Shown here in pieces: positions 57,368 to 64,000 of a stretch of DNA of 64,000 bases. Location: NCBI RefSeq assembly GCF_026210795.1, contig NC_089432.1:2542001-2606000 (forward strand). The letters run 5' to 3'. How positions within the stretch are numbered: the stretch's first letter is position 1; each line of letters starts with the position of its first letter. The notes beneath the pieces were generated by a model that saw only the letters and a list, made by a program, of their open reading frames with translations, had not been told where the DNA came from and made no database searches. The position numbers were made by a program, and so were the translations under genes. The stretch is from Rhizophagus irregularis (lineage: Eukaryota; Glomeromycota; Glomeromycetes; Glomerales; Glomeraceae).

Positions 57368-59644
57368 TTTATTTTATTTATTTTATTATTTTTTATTTTA
57401 TTACTAGAAGAGTAGTACTCCAAAACTATTACAAATAAAAGAAAGACAACATTTACATGTTCTACAACTAATATACGTGCATAGAATTTTGGACGTTAAT
57501 CCCCTACGGGACCTCACCCTTCGGACTATCTATTCAAAAAGCTAGGACTATGCTAACCTTTCAAATGGGCAATGAAACTAAAGACGAACAAAAAGAAACC
57601 TAAAAAAAAGAATTCAAGTCAAGTCATCCGTATTTTTCTTTTAACTAGAAACTAGTTATTGTATGTAAATACTGTCATATACAAAATGGTGTATCCTTAT
57701 AGGTCCGTAATTGTTTTTTAAGGGTAAAACTATATATTAGAGTAATCAAAGATCCTGCCCAGGTGAGGGCGGGATTTCAACTTTTTTTCTTTTGTTCCTC
57801 ATTAGAGGTCGTTGGAGTCTTCCTTTATCATCATCAATCTCGTCAGGAGGGGGTGTACGGCGATGAAAGAAAATATTATTATCATTAATAATTTCCAGGT
57901 GAGCATCTGATATAAAAAAAATATTTTTGTCTTTGTCGATCGGTGGTAAATATTCAGTGATTAGAGGACATGAACGTCTCAGTATATAATCATCATAAAG
58001 TTGTTTAGCTTTGGTATATCCATAGTTGTATTGAGGGATGACACGTTAAAACGTCATCGAACTTTATAATCAAAAAGATTAATATGGTATGTATTATTAT
58101 AAAACACTCGGGGATCACCATTAAAATCTGGAGGTAAAGGTGGTAGTGACTTCTTGAGTTTATTTCGTTTTTTAATTCTACGTAGCCAATTCTTGGCACG
58201 TTTCAAATTTATCTTTTCCTTATTACTTCTTCCTTCATAAGATGGATGTATTGAGCCACGTTCAGCAACATGGCTTAGTTGATTAAAAACAACTGATTGT
58301 GTGTAATGATCACGTCCTGGCCTGAGTAAATAAGGTTTATTATAATGAATTCTTCATTCAGAATTGATGATGCATTGTTTCAAATGATTCCAACGTTTGA
58401 TTTGTTGTGGTGAGCGAACGATGTCAAATTCAAGATTTCTATATTCTTTATAGAAAGGTCGAAGCGTGGGGATACCTTTCTTTGATAAAGTGATGGTTGG
58501 CTCCATAATTTCTTTCAAATTTTGATTATTGTTACCTTTGTAAGGTCGGTATCTTTTGATTACAACTTCATATTTCACGCCTAGTCGTGTTGAATGAACT
58601 TTTTTGGCTCGGGGATTATCAGTCAAGCATTTGTTACAAAGCAGGATTACTAGGAAATTTTGAATTGGTTTGTATATTTAAATTGACATTTTTTATATTT
58701 AAGAGGTGTGTTTGACATTTCCATCGATTTCTAGATAGAACGAAAGCTGCAGGTTGATCACAGTGTTTACCAAATCCAAATGAATTATTCATACCACATG
58801 GTAGATAGAATCCCAGGTAGATCACGTGGGAACCAGAACTAAATCTAATAAAAGTATTGGTTTGTCTATTTTTAATATTATCAGAAGATAATCTATTTTT
58901 AATTGCTAAAAATTTTACTAATAATAGTTGGCGTAAACGTTTAAAATATTTTTTAACGGTTTCAGGTGAAAATTGTCGATTAATAGCAAATGTGAAGGTG
59001 AGGTATGTCCCTATTAGGTAGTTGATGTTAAGTTTTTTACTACTTGAATTGAAGATCCTTTGATGATCACGAGTCATTTCAATATCATTGGTGCAAACGG
59101 TAAAAAAATTTTTCCTTGTTAGATCTAGATCAGCATGTTGATCTAACTCAATGAGGAAATATTGAGCTTTTTTGGTGTTGTATAGTGTACCACTGCCACG
59201 TGTATCAGTGATTTCATATGGGTTGATTCTCTTCGTGTGAAAGGAAAAAGAGTAAGTATTGCAAGGGCGGTATAAACGAACAATAGCTTTGGAGCCTTCT
59301 AGAGGTCCTTTGGAGTGGGAGTTCTCTGTACATAAGTTCTTTTGAGAGGTTTCCATATTCGTTATAAAGAGAAGAGGGTATTTATAAATACCAGTGTGAG
59401 CCAAAAATTGTTCCTTATTATGTATATGAAAAACAGCAGGAAGAAAATATGACAAAAAAAACTATGTAAAAATATTGGGTATATCTTTCGAAAGTAAATA
59501 AAGTGTATGTCTTTTAAAAGTAAATAAAGTGTATAAAAGTTCTCTTTCCAATATTAAGTGGAAAAGAAAGTTTTTGTAATAATAAAAATTAAAACGTCCA
59601 ACTTTGTAAATTTTGTTCCAGATTTTTGTGGGAAAGAGTTTCCC
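57368..59644 (-). mobile_element. Retroposed 2.3-kb sequence with A-rich tail and 13-bp duplication
   Basis: Flanked by GGTTAACCGTTAT at 57355-57367 and 59645-59657. On the minus strand it begins with a perfect hairpin, GGGAAA-CTC-TTTCCC, carries pseudogene L, and ends in an A-rich AAAATAAAATAA-type tail (57368-57410). These marks fit retrotransposition on the minus strand. It is either a mobilised copy of a host mRNA or a non-autonomous retroelement. The site before insertion can be read from the promoter of gene E, which lacks it. Confidence 0.72.
57746..59356 (-). pseudogene. Broken gene L of unknown family inside the retroposon
   Basis: The minus strand reads METSQKNLCTEN from 59356 and stays open to 58634. 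After a 1-bp shift it continues from about 58640 to an in-frame TGA at 58354-58356. It then goes on in the same frame (PYLLRPGRDHYTQS) to about 58060, and after another shift ends at 57746 (PPSPGQDL). In all it spans about 530 codons with three lesions. Visible features are CGMNNSFGFGKHCDQPAAF, a following WKCQTH and CNKC (a possible zinc-binding cluster), and a basic stretch (KRAKNWLRRIKKRNKLKK). No reverse transcriptase or transposase motif was seen. The family was not recognised. Confidence 0.6.
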
Positions 59645-60091
59645 GGTTAACCGTTATGGCAATGCATATTGCATTATTGTTAAAATTGATTTCAAACCAC
59701 GTGAAATGTCACGTGATTTTTCGTGACCTTTTCGGTCTTTTTTTTAGACCAAATTATTTTTTAAAATATTTGTCCCTTTGGTCTTTGTGTTTAGACCGAA
59801 ATTATTTTTTTCGGTCTTTTTAGATCGAATCTTTTTTTGTAATATTTTTTTTTTATTTTTAAAACCGATATTTTAAAGATATTTTTCGTTCCAGGTTTTT
59901 TTTTAAGAATTTTTCTAACTATCACCGGAGGTGATGTTCACCGGTGACTGAAATTATGACGATCGACCAGCATTAAAAAATATAGTGCCGGTAAAAATTG
60001 ATAATTCTGGCCAACGGTGATGATCACCCCAGTAAAAAACTTTTTTTAAATTCGAATTTTTTGAATTTATTAACATTAATAAAAAGACTTT

Positions 60092-60266
60092 ATTGCTATT
60101 TTTTTATTACATTTTTTATTGTATTTATTCATTTATAATTAACACTAATAAGAAGACAATTTTCTTGGTTATCTCTATTGCTATTTTTTTTATTATTCAT
60201 TTTTTATTGTATTTATTCATTTATAATTAACACTAATAAAAAGACAATTTTCTTGGTTATCTCTAT
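60092..60266. repeat. Direct tandem duplication of about 87 bp
   Basis: Two copies at about 60092-60177 and 60178-60266. Both contain TTATTGTATTTATTCATTTA and GACAATTTTCTTGGTTATCT, with few differences. Confidence 0.8.
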
Positions 60267-60697
60267 CCTATAGCATAAGTTGTAGTAAAATTTTAATTAT
60301 AAAATCATAATAAATGATAACAGAATCAAAGACGGAGAAAGGACCTTTGTGATATAAGCAAACTAAAGTTATAATTATAATAGGCGATAATTGATGCAGG
60401 GGAAAAAGAGAATTTTAAAACTCTAACGACTATTAACAGTGAGTTCGTAAAGATTTCTTAAGAAGCGTCTGTAATAATATTATTATATTAGTTGAAGACA
60501 ATAATAAGAACCCACGTGAATTACATGTGGTTTGTTTAATAGAAATTTAGCTGATTTTTGGAAAAATATATTAAGTACTTTACTTAGTAACTAACCCAAC
60601 TCATATAGTCAAATGAGGTGCGTCAAATCGGCTAGTCAAATTAACCCTATTACCACACAACAGTCGCAACGGGCTGCAGCTAGTTTAATACTTACAG

Positions 60698-60898
60698 CTG
60701 ATTTCATAATGTACGGGACACTTAGCAAATTTTAAAGAACTCGGAAATATTCGGTAAAGTTCTAAATAAGATAAAATTATACCACCATACTCGGAATAGT
60801 ACTCCAAAATTAGCGTATAATTTTTATTATATCAAGCTTTACCGAATATTTCCGAGTTCTTTAAAATTTGTTAAGTGTCCCGTACATTATGAAATCAG
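60698..60898. mobile_element. Foldback element, 62-bp arms
   Basis: The arms at 60698-60759 and 60837-60898 are near-perfect reverse complements. They share TTTCATAATGTACGGGACAC and GAACTCGGAAATATTCGG, around a 77-bp centre. No ORF; duplication not assigned. Confidence 0.8.
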
Positions 60899-60911
60899 TT
60901 GCAACTGATAT

Positions 60912-61216
60912 TACAGCAAAATTCAAAATATAAAAATTGGGTTGTCTGGTAGCTGGGTAGTCAGGTTATTAGAAAAGTATAAATAGCACGTGACATAAGT
61001 ATAATAGTAAACTATAAAGTATTAACTGACGAAAATGCTCATTTAGTATTGTTCTTTATATTTATATAGTATACTATATCATATATATATAGTATATTGT
61101 TAATACGGTATATATAATCTGATATACGTGCTATTTTATACTTTTTTAATAACCTGATTACCCGAGTAACCCGGCTACCCGATAATCAAATTCCCGTATA
61201 TTATGAATTTTGCTGA
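60912..61216. mobile_element. Foldback element, about 80-bp arms
   Basis: The left arm 60912-60990 and the right arm 61126-61216 match in reverse, sharing CAGCAAAATTCA, CAGGTTATTA and AAAAGTATAAA. The centre is a string of TATA palindromes (around 61060-61100). It starts 14 bp after the other foldback element, so one may have inserted beside the other. Confidence 0.7.
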
Positions 61217-61670
61217 ATTTTTCTAATGGATCGACCCGGTTTGTCCATTAACAAATCGGGTTTGAACACTATTTTAGATAAATCAAACCTTCAAGAATAT
61301 GATACATAATACCAGTTTTAATTGTCCAACAATAACCATTCCAGAGTAAATCAGTTTGGATTTTGGGTAACATGATTATTATTTGTTGTACTTAGCATTT
61401 ATGTTTCGTTTTATCTTAATTTGTTTAAGAAATGCTTTTGTTGCGATATACTGTACTAGAATATTTCCTTAATAACATTATATCGATTATTTTCTTTTTC
61501 AAAAGGAAAATCATTTTAAATGTTTTAATGGAAAATTAATTAGTTCATTATACTAGGTATAAATATTAATTTTATCATAAAAATAAACATTACATAATAA
61601 TTTATTAACTAAATTCTTATATTTGGAAAGATAATTTTTAAAAAAAAGAAAATACTACCTTTAATTGTTT

Positions 61671-64000
61671 CTAATTTTTTTTAAGTATTATTAACCTATT
61701 TAGAGCTTTTTGAAATCCTTGTTTAGCAGATTGTTCATACCAATAAATTGCTTTGTCCATATCTTCTTCGATTCCGTCTCCCTTCTCATACATAACAGCA
61801 AGATTATATTGTGCAACATCCTCTCCTAAATTTGCGGCTTTTTGATGTAATTCAACTGCCCTTTTTTTATCAATACTTATTCCAATTCCGTCACTGTAAC
61901 AATATCCTAACATCATTATTCCGCTTGAATATTCTCCTTCAGCTGATTTTTTAAATAATTCAAAAGCTTTTTGATGATTTTTATCAACACCTTTTCCATT
62001 TAAATATAAAATCCCAAGATTATAAATAGCTATTAAATGTCCATTATTTGCAGCTTTATTATACCAATTAGAAGCTCTTTTAAAATCTTTTTCAACACAT
62101 TTTCCAAAATTATAAAAACAACCTAATTTAAATTGTCCCATTGCATAGCAATCTTTAGCTATTTTTTCATAATATACAAATGCTGATTTTTCACCTTTTG
62201 TAATCATTCCATGTCCAAATTCATAACAATTTCCAACATAATATTGTGCTAATATATGACCCTGTACCGATGCATTAATAAATAAATTCAATGCTCTCAC
62301 GTTATTTTCGGGTGTTCCAATTCCAAAATAATTAAAATATCCAAGTAAAAAATTGGAATTTGAATTGGTTTGGTTATATGATAGCCAATTATAGATTTCT
62401 TCTGAATTTATATTATGGTTATTAAGATAATCAAGAACATGCTGTTTTGACTCATCTTTTCTATTTTCTTCCCTAAAAATAAGATCAACTATTTCATCAA
62501 CTGCTATACTTAAATTCTTCTCAAATGAAATATTTATATTAATTTGATTATTTGTAGACATCATAAATAATTCATTTGCATTTGTATTATTGAATTTTTG
62601 AATCATTTGAGATAATTCTCCATGCAATGAATTTTCTATACTATTTGGAATTAAACTTTCATTTGACGTAGGAATAATGTGATTAAACATACTTTGTTGA
62701 TAAATTGTTGTGCTACTTGAATTTAGAGATATTCTTAATCTATTAACAACTTCATGTATTGATGGTCGTTCATTTGGTTCACAATTCCAACATTCTAATA
62801 ATTATATTTGATTAAACTATGATAAAAATAAATACAAGAACTGAAATTAATAAGTGAAAATTAAATTTACCAGTATAAAGATCAGAATAATCATTAGGAG
62901 TATCGGAAATAATTTCTTCTCTTCGACCTTGTGAAATTTTATACATTAAACTAAGATCATAATTTTCTTCATGAAATGGTGGTTTCCCACTTGATATTTC
63001 CCATAACAATACACCAATACTATATACATCGCTCTTCTCATTTAGTTTTAAATTGTCCGTTATTGCTTTCGGATCGATATAAGGAATCATACCACGTAGT
63101 CTTGATTGTGAATTAGATGATTCATCAACCCTTTTTGATAACCCAAAGTCTGCCAACTTAATGGAATTCTGATGAACTAACACATTACAGGAATGCTATA
63201 ATACACCAGCAGTATTAAATTAACTGTTAACTTAATTCATGTAAGGCCACACAAATTCGAATTTTCGGTTCACTTCACCCGGCCGGGTCACTTTTTCAAA
63301 TTTCAATAAAAAAAAGTTTATATATAAAAAATTTATCATGTGATCAGGACGTAATTTTATTGGCGGGTAAGTTTATCACGCGGCTGAGAACTTCTAGAGC
63401 GAAAATAAATTCCTCCCTTTTAAAAGTCAACCAATCAAATGTCACGATTTTATATATAAACTTTTTTTACTAATAAACAATAAACCCCGGGTCCCCGGGT
63501 TGATTTTAAATTTCAATGTTACATGAACCGAAAAATTGAATTTGTGTGGCCTAATATAGAAATTTTTTTTTAAAAAAAAATTACCAAGTCCCGGTGAACA
63601 ATCCCTTCGTCATGCAGGCATAATACAGAACAAGCTAATTGGTATCCCAAACTGTATTTATTATACCAGGTAAGTCTATGGAAATAATTTTTCAAATAGT
63701 CACGAAGAGCACCACTGTTTGCGTATTCCATTACTAATAAATAATCTTTTGTTGGATTAAGTATATTATCTAATAAAAAATGGTCATTATTAATTATTTC
63801 ATTAAAAAAAATATATATTTCAATCGTTATTAAATTTATTTAATAAAATTCTCACCTGTACCTGACTCATGTTTTGTAATTCCGTAAAAGCGAATAATGT
63901 TATCATGAAAATCTACATCTCGTTGAAGTTTAAGCTAAATTAATAATAAAAAATAAATAAATATAAAGAAAATATAAAAAAATAAATATTTTTTAGAATA
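61671..64000 (-). CDS. TKL kinase-Sel1 protein G, partial at right edge
   Basis: Visible exons 63862-63934, 63585-63769, 62871-63195 and 61671-62794 join in frame to 568 codons. Exon 1 with the glycine loop and lysine lies beyond the window; intron 1 sequence runs from 63935 to the edge. Present are a good HRDL, HSCN at the start of exon 4, KLADFG, PYIDPK for APE and [12 protein letters not shown]. An Asn- and Ser-rich linker is followed by about six Sel1 repeats ending in KALNRLIILKKN. Intron 3 is 389 bp instead of about 75 because it holds a MITE, but both splice sites remain. It is the closest paralog of F and intact where visible. Confidence 0.87.
63245..63551. mobile_element. MITE with TAA duplication inside intron 3 of G
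   Basis: 307 bp with terminal repeats GGCCACACAAATTC at both ends, continuing imperfectly as GAATTTTCGG / AATTTTTCGG. TAA is duplicated at 63242-63244 and 63552-63554. GG-starting ends plus a TAA target fit PIF/Harbinger. The interior holds CCCGGCCGGGTCA and CCCCGGGTCCCCGGG palindromes. Intron 3 of F is the empty counterpart. Confidence 0.82.

Larger units (their letters stand above)
59658..61670. other. Distal F promoter, tandem duplication and foldback elements
   Basis: No gene. It contains the distal promoter block (59658-59703). Inverted and repeated GGTCTTT / AGACCGAA motifs lie at 59735-59830, and a direct duplication of about 87 bp lies at 60092-60266. Two foldback elements follow (60698-60898 and 60912-61216). 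The last 350 bp resemble the 3' flank of F. Confidence 0.5.

Noticed and set aside
58005-58199. Minus-strand ORF of 64 codons inside the retroposon
   Set aside because: A different frame of the same strand encodes the recognisable continuation of L (KRAKNWLRRIKK), so this frame is a shadow.

Overview
The window looks like nuclear DNA of an arbuscular mycorrhizal fungus, most likely Rhizophagus or a close relative. The evidence is strong AT richness, short GT-AG introns of 70-110 bp, and a gene content typical of that group: tyrosine-kinase-like (TKL) kinases joined to Sel1 repeats, secreted or membrane kelch proteins, F-box proteins, a Crinkler-like relic, and many mobile elements. The organism is inferred from this content. 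No rRNA, tRNA or CRISPR was found.

Layout. At 1-10,965 two kelch genes with signal peptides face away from each other. Their shared upstream region is split by a full-length, two-ORF LINE (743-9204) with a 15-bp target-site duplication. At 11,401-15,519 lie a decayed kinase relic and a kinase-Sel1 pseudogene (A). F-box genes sit at 17,650 (+) and 42,842 (-). At 21,164-22,854 there is a different kinase pseudogene (H) with an N-terminal zinc ribbon and a canonical APE motif. A tandem duplication of about 6 kb (26,273-32,744 and 33,577-38,957) carries kinase-Sel1 genes B (dead) and C (intact). At 44,787-50,552 are kinase-Sel1 genes D and E, with intact reading frames but altered kinase motifs. 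At 53,768-57,194 is F, killed by two DNA transposons in exon 1, with its promoter split by a 2.3-kb retroposed sequence. At 61,671-64,000 is G, intact as far as visible and running off the right edge.

The main theme is one gene family in birth and death. At least seven kinase-Sel1 loci plus separate relic exons lie on the minus strand with the same five-exon, phase 0-1-0-1 structure. All six members with a readable exon 4 carry DPK where most kinases have APE. C, D and E have complete reading frames and G is open as far as visible. A and B carry small indels, and B and F carry transposons. The C-terminal Sel1 arrays use near-identical 36-residue (108-bp) units whose number differs between B and C. 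A kinase joined to a fast-changing repeat array, in tandem copies with pseudokinase variants, has the architecture of a recognition or receptor family. That role is inference; expansion of TKL and Sel1 genes in Rhizophagus is established.

The insertions are well resolved because paralogs supply the empty sites: three hAT-type elements (8-bp duplications), two elements with TAA duplications, one pogo-like MITE (TA duplication), several foldback elements, the LINE and a minus-strand retroposon.
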